Below, one piece after another: positions 1-9,075 of a stretch of DNA of 39,799 nt (the first letter of the stretch is position 1; each line of letters begins with the position of its first letter). Origin of the DNA: a virus. Location of the stretch: IMG/VR virus record IMGVR_UViG_3300044691_000650, positions 1-39,799 of that record, one strand, 5' to 3'. A model generated the notes under the pieces. The model saw only the letters and a program-made list of their open reading frames with translations, was not told the origin of the DNA and did not search any database. The position numbers were made by a program, and so were the translations under genes.

Positions 1-228
1 GATGGTTGAGTGTTGTTGTGGGGATTTGAGCCGCCAGTAAACAATGTTCCGCTGCTGGTTGTCGTGGTACCACTGCCATCTCCATAGTTCCTGCCGCCCG
101 TTCCTGTACCTATAAATTGACCGCCCCCTCCAATGCCATGGTTATGAGATGGCTCTTCTGAAATATTTGATGAATGAAAAAATTCACCGGCATAAGAGCC
201 TAAAATTTCATTCGTTAAAGAAACGGTT
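1..228. repeat. Terminal overlap, left copy
   Basis: Positions 1-228 are repeated at 39572-39799 with three substitutions (positions 71, 90 and 101 of this copy). The tail-fibre reading frame is intact when the two ends are merged, so this is most simply the overlap of a circular or circularly permuted genome. A packaged direct terminal repeat is the alternative, but true terminal repeats are normally identical. Confidence 0.9.
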
Positions 229-1877
229 ATGAAAACGGGCAATGTTCCGCCTGAGATTGTTAGGAAAATTCCCGCAACGGCATTTGCCAAAGAATTAGAA
301 ACTTGAATAGTATTGGAAATAAGATTTATGTTTGTTGCAAAATATGTTGTTGATGCAAACAATCCAGTGGGCAAAACTCCTCCCGCTCCAGCGGAAATAG
401 TAAATGTAGTTCCAGTATAGAAAATTGAAATATTATCTACGGACAGATTATTTCCAGTAGATGTGGTTTGCAAATATTTCATAATAATACTTTGGCCTGT
501 TCCGCATAATGCGCGACCCAAAACTTTGGTCAAGCTTAATCGAGTATTCGCAGCCCAATCACTTTGGAAAGAACCACCGTATGTTGTAATGACACCTAAA
601 CTTGTAAAAATTGGCGCCCACACCGTAGAATGAACGTTACTCCATATCAAATTAAATAAATTGTAATATTTAAATCCCACATGCGTCGCACCAGAAAGAG
701 GACTACCGATGGTGCTATCGTCCATCATAAGCCAACCTGTATCGGCCACATTTTTTAATGTTATTTTTGCATCACTTGTCGTAAATGCAGGATACAAGCC
801 GATAGCATCAGTATTTTTTTGAATATCGTCATTGCTAATTTCCTGGCTAGTTGTTGAGATGGATTCTCCAATTTGGATAACAATTTTATCAATGGAAATA
901 TTCTGCGTAACATTCAGAGGAAAATTTATATTTAAAATTAAAGCATCATTTCCACTCGTGCCGATAGTTGAGGAATATGCTCCAGCATTTGGAACTGTTC
1001 CTGTTACAGTAAATTGCGTCCAACTGTTAGTAATGCTTGCGCCAGGAATTGGAGCACCAATAGGAGTTTCAATAAAATTAGGAGTTGGAGCACCGCTTCC
1101 ACTTCCGAAGAATTGTGTAACACTAATTGACATATCAGCAGTTGTAGATGGCGTGACTTTCATTGCCCAAAAAGAAATAGTAATTTGTTGAGAACTTAAC
1201 GTTTTCACCGATTTATAATGTTGCGTTAATCTATTATATGTTCCCGTTCCTGAACCCACCGCTGTATTTGCATAATTAAAATAAAATGGAGGGTTATCTC
1301 CAGCGATAGGATTAGCCCCAATGCTAAAAGTTCCTCTAGAAATTGCAATAGTTTGCGTTGGGTCACCCTGTTCATATGTCCAATCGTCCGGCATAAAATC
1401 CAAATAATCTACTGAGCCTATCCCAACATTTGAAAATGAAATTCCATTTGACCAAGAATAAAAAGTTCCATTTCTAACAAAATTATAAGAATTGGAAGAT
1501 GCAAATGGAATAATAGATGAATCTTGCGGAGGCCAATTTTGGCGAACTGATTGCGTAACCGCTGCTGTTGACTTAACAACAATATAATATTGATCTGGCT
1601 CACCATTATCATCGAAAGGATAATAATAAACCCTTATATCTTGACCCGCTCCATTGATCGGGGTTCCAATAACGCTAAGCTCCAATGGGTTAGGAAGAAG
1701 GGTATATGTATATCCTGTCGTATAAGTTCCAGAAAGTTCATAGATAGCCTTTAGATCGGATCGGGATTTATCTTTGTAATAAAATACAAAACCACCGCTC
1801 AATGGCAATCCCGTATCTTTGTCTAAAAATACTTCCTGCAAATTAGGGCTAATCATGTATTGGGGATTAATTGCCAT
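1..1877 (-). CDS. Tail fibre / receptor-binding protein with collar-type C-terminus (5' part; runs off the left edge)
   Basis: The ATG lies at 1877 and the frame is open to position 1. It continues at the other end of the window and stops at 39541, giving 636 codons (635 aa) in all. The N-terminus (MAINPQYMISPNLQ, then a FVFYYKDKSRSDLKAIY stretch) resembles virion-attachment regions of short-tail fibres. The middle is Ser/Thr/Gly-rich beta-type sequence. The C-terminus has HNHG, a Gly-rich loop and an HNNTQPS motif, as in tail-collar/T4 gp12-type tips that recognise the host surface. It overlaps the end of the upstream ejection-protein gene by 11 bp. The fibre class is clear; the receptor is unknown. 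Confidence 0.8.
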   Translation of the reverse strand, partial: MAINPQYMISPNLQEVFLDKDTGLPLSGGFVFYYKDKSRSDLKAIYELSGTYTTGYTYTLLPNPLELSVIGTPINGAGQDIRVYYYPFDDNGEPDQYYIVVKSTAAVTQSVRQNWPPQDSSIIPFASSNSYNFVRNGTFYSWSNGISFSNVGIGSVDYLDFMPDDWTYEQGDPTQTIAISRGTFSIGANPIAGDNPPFYFNYANTAVGSGTGTYNRLTQHYKSVKTLSSQQITISFWAMKVTPSTTADMSISVTQFFGSGSGAPTPNFIETPIGAPIPGASITNSWTQFTVTGTVPNAGAYSSTIGTSGNDALILNINFPLNVTQNISIDKIVIQIGESISTTSQEISNDDIQKNTDAIGLYPAFTTSDAKITLKNVADTGWLMMDDSTIGSPLSGATHVGFKYYNLFNLIWSNVHSTVWAPIFTSLGVITTYGGSFQSDWAANTRLSLTKVLGRALCGTGQSIIMKYLQTTSTGNNLSVDNISIFYTGTTFTISAGAGGVLPTGLFASTTYFATNINLISNTIQVSNSLANAVAGIFLTISGGTLPVFITVSLTNEILGSYAGEFFHSSNISEEPSHNHGIGGGGQFIGTGTGGRNYGDGSGTTTTSSGTLFTGGSNPHNNTQP

Positions 1878-4155
1878 TTTTTTCGCGCCCTTTATATTTA
1901 TTTAGTTCCATTGTTAACAAAGGTGCCGACAATGCTTTTGCTGCACGTCCACCTGGAATTTTCATTGTTTTATTTTCCATCATTTTTTTAATTAATGACT
2001 CTCTTACTTTTTCTGATGTCAATTTATTGGTTGCTAATCTTCCGACTAATCCGCTCGCAACTAATGAAGCGAATACTCCAGGTATCCCACCAGCACCGTA
2101 TCCAACCAAACCTTGCATCATTTTACTCAATAACTCAGTATTCCTTGCCCCCGTTTTAGGGTTTCTCATTAAGTCGAATGTTTCTTTATTCATTCCGACT
2201 AATTTAGAGTAATTCTTAAAATCATTTCTAGTCTCTTCGTTTTTAAATAAAGCTTTTTTTTGATTTTCGCCTAAACTTCTGTATAATCCGCTCAACTTGA
2301 TGGGGTTAACCTCCCCATTTTCATCAACTGCTTTCGAAAGGTGCGCATACAATGGTAGATGCTTTGATTCTTCAGGTAATTTTTCTATTAATTTTGTCAA
2401 GATGGTAGATCGATCGTTTTTCCCGCCTTTTAAGAAATGACTTAGTAATAAATCTGGATCACCACCTTGGCGCGTAAATTTAACTATATCTTTATCTTCA
2501 AAAGGTTTGAATTTTTCTCCATATTCTTTTTGTGTTTTTTTATATAAATTTTGTAATTTATTATCTTTATTCCTTAATATTTCCTCTAAATTTATTGTTT
2601 TAGGAGTTTCTAGTAAATGATTGTCAGAATATCCTTTAATATATTTTGGAGGAATTATTTTTTTAATTCCGAAAATTTGTGCATCTCCTTCTCCTCTAGG
2701 CTTTAAAGCCTGAGTATATTTATCTTTATTTTCCATATGCAAATATTCATTAATTTTTGATTTGGGTATTTGAATTTTTAAAATTTCGCCGGGTTCATCA
2801 GAATCTGGCATTCTTCTTGAGCTATATTCTTGAGCGGCAGTCGGTTTATTTGTCAGCAAAGCATAATCTTCGCTATATTTTGGAGATCTTAAGCCTTCTT
2901 TTAAAATTCTATCAGCAGAATTTTTATTCTTACCATGATAAAGAGTAACTAACTCATCACTTGAATTTTTGAATGCACTGTCTATATCCTTATCTAGTGA
3001 ATTAATCAACGATTTAACTAACCCATGCTCGTATCTCTTACCATTTTCGTAAAACTCACTAGCCTTGTCATTTAATTTACCCCGGAATATATTAGTCAGC
3101 TTTAAATTATTACCCTCTTTATTGGCTGCATAACGTGTTAAATCGTTAAATAGCTCAGGACTAAATTCGCTCATCAATTCAGGACTTAATTTTATATCTT
3201 CAATCGCATTATTGGCAGATTTTTTAAAGTTTTTACGGCCAATCTTAATTCCAGCCTCATCAGCCGCCTTGTTTAGAGTTGCATACCCCGTATTTTTATA
3301 ATCAGACGCTTCTTTGGAAGCTTTTTTAAGAGCCGATCGAAGTTGCTCACCAAAATTTTCCGGGCTCATCTCCCCTTTTATTTTATTTAGCAGCTCAGAT
3401 CCTTTATTAGTAATTGCATTAGCAGTTTTTTGCATTGCATTTTCAGAACCTGATCCAATAACATGAGGCAAAACATTTTCGAAAATTCTATTTAATGTCG
3501 GAGATTCAACTACACGTCCGAGAGCGGTATTGGTTCCTTTAGTAGCTTCTAAGTTATTCGCTAATTCCTGTTTGGATAAATTACCTCTAAATAATCTAGA
3601 TGGCCGCAAAGCATTTACCCCAGCTCCAATAATTGGCGCAGCTGCTCCAGCTACAGCACCGCCAGCGGCACCTTCCAATGGATTTTCAGTTTGGGTTGCA
3701 CCAAATGCAGCTTGAGGAATAGCATTGCCAGCCATCTTAGCGGCCATTCCTGCGGCTTCTCCACCAAGCCCAAGCTCAGGAAGAGCCATAGCCGGAGCAT
3801 ATTGAGCAGCTCCACGCACAATTTTATCTGCAAGAGTGGCTTCTTTTGGCAACTTTAATAGACCAGCGTAATCATGCTCTTGCTGTTTAGGAATTTTATT
3901 CGCTAATTTTTCACTAAATAGTTTTGCAATATTGTGAGGCGAATTAATAACGTTATGACCCATCGTTGCTAAGCCAGTTAAAACGTTAGGAGCTAATTTT
4001 TCTAAAAAAGATGGATCAAAATCAGCACCTGATTTTTCGGGTGATTTAGTCGAAGCCCCATATTCTTTGTGGATAGCTGCCTTGATATGCTCATCCGACA
4101 TTTCATCAGGAAAATGCAAAGTATCGCCATTGGATATTTTTATGGTTTGAACCAT
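1867..4155 (-). CDS. Large internal virion (ejection) protein with ADP-ribosyltransferase-like segment
   Basis: 762 aa. Residues 1-32 (KISNGDTLHFPDEMSDEHI, then AAIHKEYG) match the short N-terminal motif seen in many injected phage proteins. Residues about 115-185 are Ala/Gly-rich and could contact membrane. Residues about 400-510 contain LYHGKN (His about 405), a GLRSPKYSEDYALLT stretch, an AAQEYSSR motif and a later Glu-rich part, an order that recalls the H-Y-E core of ART/PARP-like ADP-ribosyltransferases in polyvalent phage proteins. The C-terminus (about 690-745) is again hydrophobic and Gly/Ala-rich. Its ATG overlaps the stop of the preceding gene (TAATG). Position after hub and adaptor genes matches P22 gp7/gp20/gp16-type ejection proteins. 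The enzymatic call is by motif only. Confidence 0.6.
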   Translation of the reverse strand: MVQTIKISNGDTLHFPDEMSDEHIKAAIHKEYGASTKSPEKSGADFDPSFLEKLAPNVLTGLATMGHNVINSPHNIAKLFSEKLANKIPKQQEHDYAGLLKLPKEATLADKIVRGAAQYAPAMALPELGLGGEAAGMAAKMAGNAIPQAAFGATQTENPLEGAAGGAVAGAAAPIIGAGVNALRPSRLFRGNLSKQELANNLEATKGTNTALGRVVESPTLNRIFENVLPHVIGSGSENAMQKTANAITNKGSELLNKIKGEMSPENFGEQLRSALKKASKEASDYKNTGYATLNKAADEAGIKIGRKNFKKSANNAIEDIKLSPELMSEFSPELFNDLTRYAANKEGNNLKLTNIFRGKLNDKASEFYENGKRYEHGLVKSLINSLDKDIDSAFKNSSDELVTLYHGKNKNSADRILKEGLRSPKYSEDYALLTNKPTAAQEYSSRRMPDSDEPGEILKIQIPKSKINEYLHMENKDKYTQALKPRGEGDAQIFGIKKIIPPKYIKGYSDNHLLETPKTINLEEILRNKDNKLQNLYKKTQKEYGEKFKPFEDKDIVKFTRQGGDPDLLLSHFLKGGKNDRSTILTKLIEKLPEESKHLPLYAHLSKAVDENGEVNPIKLSGLYRSLGENQKKALFKNEETRNDFKNYSKLVGMNKETFDLMRNPKTGARNTELLSKMMQGLVGYGAGGIPGVFASLVASGLVGRLATNKLTSEKVRESLIKKMMENKTMKIPGGRAAKALSAPLLTMELNKYKGREKNGN

Positions 4156-5273
4156 TATTCAAAACTCCCTGTTTCAATATTATAGGTTCGTTGTTTTCCT
4201 TTATTTTCTGGTGGTTTTTTTGTTATATCTGAAGCTCCAATTCCTACAGATATCCTAGCTTTTAATCCAGCATCTAAATATTGATCTAACCGTTTGGCTG
4301 CCTGAGCTCTTGCTTTGGCAGATAGTCTAGGAAATTTAGAATCTATAATTTGTGCAGATTTACCCATCAATTCTTGTGTAGCAGAGATGCCAGGTTCTCC
4401 TCCTGCTATTCTATTTCTAATCTGAGCCGCTTCATATTGTGCGGCTTGAGAGGCAATAAAGTTTCCCAATTTAACTTGAGAAGCATCGTCATTTTTGAAA
4501 GTATCAATGATTTGCTTGGGAGAATAGCCGTTGTAAGTTGTAGCATAATATTCAAAATCTTTCTGTGACATATCCATCAATGTTTTTAGTTCGGCATCTG
4601 CCTGTTTTGCCTTTATAATAGGTACTGCGGCTCCTGCATAAGTGGTTGCTTTCGTAAGAGCATCAAGAGATCTCTTAGTCGAAGGAGACATGGGTTTTAA
4701 TGGAGTTCCATCTGATAAAGTGTCTTTTCCTTCGGAATAAGCATTAGCAGCTTCCCTTATTTGTTCATTTGTTGTTAGATGAGGGTTATCTTGGGCGACA
4801 CCACTGTTAAATAATAATTCTTCTCTTCCTCTGACGCCTTGGCCAAATCCACCTCTTTTTCTTAATTCTGACATTGCTTTTGTGCTTTCTATTCCGGCTT
4901 CTTTTTCAGCGGGAAGATATTTATTCTCAAGTTGCTTCTTAATAAGATCCAGCGGCGTCATTTGCTGAGTACGAGATGTTTCTGTGTCTCTGCTAGCTAT
5001 CTGAGATCTTAAATTGGGGGCTCCTAATTTTTCTTGCTCTAATTTATATTTAAGCATTTCGGGGTTTGCAGCCGCATTTTGTCGATCCATCATAGCTTTA
5101 GCAATTAGGCTTTTTAAGCCCTCTTCTTTTTCTTGAGGAAGATATCTATTTTCAGTTGTTTGTTTTTTTAGGGTTTGCATTCCACCATAGGCTTGCATGG
5201 CTTTTCGGAGGACTTCTCCAATACCACCCATGTCGTCTGACTCTAATTTTCTTGGTCTAAATACATCAAACAT
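4155..5273 (-). CDS. Internal virion / DNA-ejection protein
   Basis: 372 aa, helical and charged, with no membrane segment. Two similar stretches near the N-terminus (NRYLPQEKEEGLKSLI about residues 43-58, NKYLPAEKEAGIESTK about 116-131) look like an internal duplication. The start is preceded by a good site (AAAGAGGTAATCT ATG). It sits between a small Gly-rich virion protein and the large ART-like protein, the position occupied by ejection proteins in P22-type phages. Assignment is by position and composition; I recognise no specific family. Confidence 0.55.
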   Translation of the reverse strand: MFDVFRPRKLESDDMGGIGEVLRKAMQAYGGMQTLKKQTTENRYLPQEKEEGLKSLIAKAMMDRQNAAANPEMLKYKLEQEKLGAPNLRSQIASRDTETSRTQQMTPLDLIKKQLENKYLPAEKEAGIESTKAMSELRKRGGFGQGVRGREELLFNSGVAQDNPHLTTNEQIREAANAYSEGKDTLSDGTPLKPMSPSTKRSLDALTKATTYAGAAVPIIKAKQADAELKTLMDMSQKDFEYYATTYNGYSPKQIIDTFKNDDASQVKLGNFIASQAAQYEAAQIRNRIAGGEPGISATQELMGKSAQIIDSKFPRLSAKARAQAAKRLDQYLDAGLKARISVGIGASDITKKPPENKGKQRTYNIETGSFE

Positions 5274-5284
5274 AGATTACCTCT

Positions 5285-5962
5285 TTAACCGAATGCCATA
5301 CTTGCACCTTGTGCGGCCCCGCCCATTCCGCCACCATTAGCAGCGCCGCCAGCAGCGCCTAGCAACATACCGATCAAATCGCTCATTTGCTTATTCTGGC
5401 CTGCTGCGCCTTCAAAAGCTACGCCAGCCTTCCCAGATAATATTTGAGCTATACGATCAGCCAAACGGGTTGAAGCTCCATAGCCCCGCTCTGACACCCC
5501 CTCTTTCCCCTTTAATCCAGCACCATATAATCCAAGTGCATTACGCATATACTCATTAAAATCCTCGCTAGATAAGTCTTCTGCTAGTTTTCCGGCTTGC
5601 TGCTGATGTTGCATAGTTCCCGCCATGCCGCCAGCCGCCGCAGAATTATTAATGGCATTCAGCCCTTGTTCACGCTTAAAGCCTTGTCCGGGAGACTCTT
5701 TATAATCTTTACCCATGCGCGCCAAAATAGAACCTGGGTCTTTCATAAGCTGACCATATTCTCCATACAAATCATTCATCGCATTGCGACCTTGATTTAT
5801 ATAGGGTTCGAATTGAGGGTTTATTCTTCCCTCTATCTGATCTAAGTAACCCATACTTGCATCAGCAGGATTTCCGCCTGGCGTTAGAAAATCCATTATC
5901 CCGCCACCAACTTTTTTAGCTGCCGAGGCAGGGTTTATGAAATCCATCCAATTACTAGCCAT
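5285..5962 (-). CDS. Putative DNA-transfer (gp7-like) internal virion protein
   Basis: 225 aa. It starts with an amphipathic stretch (MASNWMDFINPASAAKKVGG), then a charged central region with Tyr/Gly repeats (YGEYGQL, LYGAGLKGKEG), and ends in a Gly/Ala/Met-rich tail (GAAGGAANGGGMGGAAQG). This resembles small ejected proteins of podoviruses that form part of the conduit for DNA across the envelope. The start has a strong site (GAGGAAATTTT ATG). The ejection role is inferred from composition and place in the tail/ejection block. Confidence 0.5.
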   Translation of the reverse strand: MASNWMDFINPASAAKKVGGGIMDFLTPGGNPADASMGYLDQIEGRINPQFEPYINQGRNAMNDLYGEYGQLMKDPGSILARMGKDYKESPGQGFKREQGLNAINNSAAAGGMAGTMQHQQQAGKLAEDLSSEDFNEYMRNALGLYGAGLKGKEGVSERGYGASTRLADRIAQILSGKAGVAFEGAAGQNKQMSDLIGMLLGAAGGAANGGGMGGAAQGASMAFG

Positions 5963-5976
5963 AAAATTTCCTCTTA

Positions 5977-6297
5977 TTAAGTAAGCGTGATCGTTTTAAA
6001 TATCGGCAAATTGCTGCCATTATTAATGGAAAAACGCCCCGTATTATTCGTTGAGTCGTACATTATCGTTCCGTATTGCGCAGTATTTGTGATAATTCCT
6101 GTTGCGCTAATAATCTGATTATTCTGTATAGTTGTTATGTTATCCGCTGATTGCTGAGCTACTTGCGAGCCCTCTTGGCCGATAGCTGCAATCAAAGCAT
6201 TGATCAATTCATCCATGAACCCTTGAGCAACATCAGTTAGCTTTCCATCTTCATTAACAAATTTATTTCCACGAAAATCAAAAGTTGGTATGTTCAT
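5977..6297 (-). CDS. Small virion-associated protein, unknown
   Basis: 106 aa. The N-terminal half (FVNEDGKLTDVAQGFMDELI) is helical and the C-terminal half is beta-rich (YGTIMYDSTNNTGRFSINNG). Proteins of this shape often follow the gp10-like tail hub in P22-related phages. The ATG overlaps the hub gene's stop by 4 bp, indicating translational coupling and the same complex or stage. No catalytic motif is visible. Confidence 0.55.
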   Translation of the reverse strand: MNIPTFDFRGNKFVNEDGKLTDVAQGFMDELINALIAAIGQEGSQVAQQSADNITTIQNNQIISATGIITNTAQYGTIMYDSTNNTGRFSINNGSNLPIFKTITLT

Positions 6298-8288
6298 ATG
6301 TAATAATTAAACTCCCCATCCGCGTAGATAAAACGACTTTTCATCCAGAACCTGAATTGAAAAGTAAACTCATTTCCATAGCCCAAGTCATCATGATAAA
6401 AACGGTTTTTATATTTTCCCGCATGCGTCATTTGCATTTGGCTAAACTGGCTCCATGTGTAACCCCCGTCATACGAAACACTGAGATCAACTCTAGGCAC
6501 ATAATCATTGACATTAAGAATTGGAGTAGCGAAAGCGCCAGTTCCATCACCAATAATAGTCGCAACCGCCCACGTATATCCTACGCCTGGATCGACGACG
6601 CTAATGGAGCCAATAGAACCAATAACATCATTTAATAGCTCGAATTGGGTTCCATCCAGTAAATTAAACGAAGCTCCATTAAGTAATTCAAAATTTCCGC
6701 CAACAAAATTAATAACAGCAGTGGCTCCATGCCCATCGCCCTCAATCAACACGGACGCATTTGTGTAACCAGTTCCCGGGGACTGTACGACAATTGATTC
6801 TATATTGTCGCCTTGACCGGTAAATTCTTGATCAATGCCTTGTTCAACAACAAACCATAGGTTATTTCCGATTACGGGGGTGCTGTCCTTGCTTCTCCAA
6901 GTTGGCGTTATACGAGAACGTGGGATTTCTTTAGCCTTATTATTTTCATATTCGTAGGTTGTGAAATCAGAATTTATTTCATAAAGATTCCCGTCGTTAA
7001 TGCTAATGAAATAATAAGCATTATTAAAATAAACAATTTTCTTAGCGATAAAATAATTATGTGCTTCATCGGTTAGATTATAAAATTTGCTCGTGTTGAA
7101 GTCGTAAGCTAATGTTAAATTGTCAGACGGATCATAAAACGTCACTACATAAAACAAATGCCCAGATTGTAGGTACATAAAAGCGTAGGATTTATTAGGG
7201 AATTTTATATTCTCGAATTTAAGGTCAATGCCATCTGTTGATATTTTCTTAATGTCTTCCCCGGAGGTATACATTAAGAAAATTCCAGAATTTTCATTCT
7301 GCGCCGTCCATGCAGTTATATTATTTAACGCGCAAAGAGTGGATGGATTCGATATGCCAAAATCAATATTAAAAGTGGAATTTATTTGATAAGGAAATAG
7401 AGAAAGACCTCTATCCGTATAAATATTACCTACGATACTTCCAAGAATTAAAACTTGAGTTTGGCGACCAGGAAGTCTACACCCAGCAATAGGAGTATCT
7501 GGCTTCGTTTGAAAAGCTCCCTGAAACTGCGCAGTAGATGGGAAAACAATATAAGTTGTATTTCCTACGGCAATTGGTTGAGAGAGGCGCCATTGGCCAA
7601 CTGTAACATCTCCAGATTTTGAGCTCATTGCTACAAAACGTGCATCATGAAAAAATACATAATTTGGAGTAAAATCTAATACTTCAGTCACCAAGTAAGA
7701 AGCTGGAGTTAATGTCATGCTTGATGACACTGTAATAACAGTAGAACTAGTGTAGCCTGTAATAGTTTGAACTATATGATTAGGATAATAAATCAAGCCT
7801 CCAACCATGCTTGCAGTGAATGTTGTTCCAATTCCAGTTACAGTAAATCCAGACTGCGAAACAGTTCCCGTATTGTATGGGTTTGTTCCGGGAATATAAT
7901 TAATATTATCTATATAATTATAAATATAAAGGTTAATCCCATCAACAAAAGCAACATTATTTAAAATATCCTCATCAATATACACATCTCCAGCGTTTGT
8001 GTTAAGGCTAAAAATAGGAACATTAACCAACGTGGGTAATATTTTATAAACACGTCCATCAGAAACGGAAAACATCAAATTTCCTTTTTGACTTGCATAT
8101 AAGCCGCGTCCGTTACCGCCCATCGATATTTTAAATTTGTAACCTGCAAAATTAATGCTGAAATCATCAGCGTTAAAACTATTTATTGTTGTTTCAAGAT
8201 TTATTTTTGGATGACGTCCAAACGTAGAAGATCCTACCATTTTCAATGGCACAGGGGCATTTGCGGTTTCAGCAGAACGACCTTGCAT
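6294..8288 (-). CDS. Tail hub / packaged-DNA stabilisation protein (P22 gp10-like)
   Basis: 664 aa, beta-rich throughout, with a conserved-looking start (MQGRSAETANAPVPLKMVGS) and repeated aromatic/Gly strands such as MGGNGRGLYASQKGNLMFSV and FYVVTFYDPSDNLTLAYDFN, as in the beta-propeller hub of P22 gp10. The end (WSQFSQMQMTHAGKYKNRF) also fits. P22 gp10 lies between the gp4 adaptor and the needle/spike and plugs the packaged head. Gene order agrees: a gp4-like adaptor is directly upstream and ejection proteins are downstream. A near-repeat (ELLNGASFNLLDGTQFELLN) is an internal oddity around residue 560. Confidence 0.7.
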   Translation of the reverse strand: MQGRSAETANAPVPLKMVGSSTFGRHPKINLETTINSFNADDFSINFAGYKFKISMGGNGRGLYASQKGNLMFSVSDGRVYKILPTLVNVPIFSLNTNAGDVYIDEDILNNVAFVDGINLYIYNYIDNINYIPGTNPYNTGTVSQSGFTVTGIGTTFTASMVGGLIYYPNHIVQTITGYTSSTVITVSSSMTLTPASYLVTEVLDFTPNYVFFHDARFVAMSSKSGDVTVGQWRLSQPIAVGNTTYIVFPSTAQFQGAFQTKPDTPIAGCRLPGRQTQVLILGSIVGNIYTDRGLSLFPYQINSTFNIDFGISNPSTLCALNNITAWTAQNENSGIFLMYTSGEDIKKISTDGIDLKFENIKFPNKSYAFMYLQSGHLFYVVTFYDPSDNLTLAYDFNTSKFYNLTDEAHNYFIAKKIVYFNNAYYFISINDGNLYEINSDFTTYEYENNKAKEIPRSRITPTWRSKDSTPVIGNNLWFVVEQGIDQEFTGQGDNIESIVVQSPGTGYTNASVLIEGDGHGATAVINFVGGNFELLNGASFNLLDGTQFELLNDVIGSIGSISVVDPGVGYTWAVATIIGDGTGAFATPILNVNDYVPRVDLSVSYDGGYTWSQFSQMQMTHAGKYKNRFYHDDLGYGNEFTFQFRFWMKSRFIYADGEFNYYI

Positions 8289-8310
8289 TATAGAATCCTA
8301 ATAATTGAAA

Positions 8311-9015
8311 TCATTGTGGAGTCCATCCGTGACCAAGATTTAGCATTCCCCAGCTCCACATTTGCATACCTGAGTATCGTGTTCTATTTTGGACTGTTAA
8401 ATCTGGGGCAGAAATATCTAAGAATTGCTGTTCAAAATCATCAAGAGTTTTTTTATTTTGAGGTTGAAATGTAATATTATTTGCTTGGCATATATACTCG
8501 CCGAGCGCATATCTTAAATATTCAAGATAAAAAGCATCTAAGGTAGTGGATAAATCCTGATTTAAAACTACAGATTGCAAAGAAAACTTGCCAACAATTT
8601 TCATTGGATATGTCATGTCAGGGAAAAAATACATGAAAAGATTCGCGCCACCTAAGCAGCGTTCGACATAATAATTCTGCATAATAGAATTTATGTTTTC
8701 AGCGCGTGAAGATCCTTGGTATTCCTTTCGCGTGCATTGCACCATTGACCATCGAACTGTTGAATAAAGAAATGTCAGAGTTTCTGCGAAAACAAGATTA
8801 GGAATAAAATAAGATTCTTGACCAACAACAGCATCAAACTGATATTCAGTAAAATAAGGAATTAATCTTTCATTTACAGTTTTTACCGCTAATAAAGCAT
8901 TGAGATATCGAAGACCAGCATTAAGTTGATATCCCGTGATTGTTTGTAAACTTTGGCTTACACGCCCTGACAGATAATAACTTTCTGTGATTAGCTGTGT
9001 GACAGTATAAGTCAT
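8311..9015 (-). CDS. Head-to-tail adaptor (P22 gp4-like tail accessory factor)
   Basis: 234 aa. The N-terminus (TQLITESYYLSGRVSQSLQT, then GYQLNAGLRYLNALLAVK) has the helix-turn-helix pattern with a GxxLNxLL motif typical of head-completion adaptors that dock under the portal ring. The remainder is mixed, with an aromatic C-terminus (SGMQMWSWGMLNLGHGW). A good site precedes the ATG (TTGAGGATATTTT). Position between coat and gp10-like hub is the P22 order. Adaptor class is likely; the exact family is uncertain. Confidence 0.65.
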   Translation of the reverse strand: MTYTVTQLITESYYLSGRVSQSLQTITGYQLNAGLRYLNALLAVKTVNERLIPYFTEYQFDAVVGQESYFIPNLVFAETLTFLYSTVRWSMVQCTRKEYQGSSRAENINSIMQNYYVERCLGGANLFMYFFPDMTYPMKIVGKFSLQSVVLNQDLSTTLDAFYLEYLRYALGEYICQANNITFQPQNKKTLDDFEQQFLDISAPDLTVQNRTRYSGMQMWSWGMLNLGHGWTPQ

Positions 9016-9075
9016 AAAATATCCTCAATTAAAAAGGGCGCGCCTGGGAAATGCGCGCCATGACTCCTTAAATTT

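Noticed and set aside
1-228. Diversity-generating retroelement acting on the fibre tip
   Set aside because: No reverse transcriptase gene or second template copy is seen, and the three changes are not restricted to adenines on the coding strand (G/C, G/T, A/G).
832-1191. Plus-strand frames inside the late block (e.g. 832-1191, 1871-2212, 13884-14225, 37632-38075)
   Set aside because: They are antisense to well-supported structural genes and lack ribosome sites and domain features.
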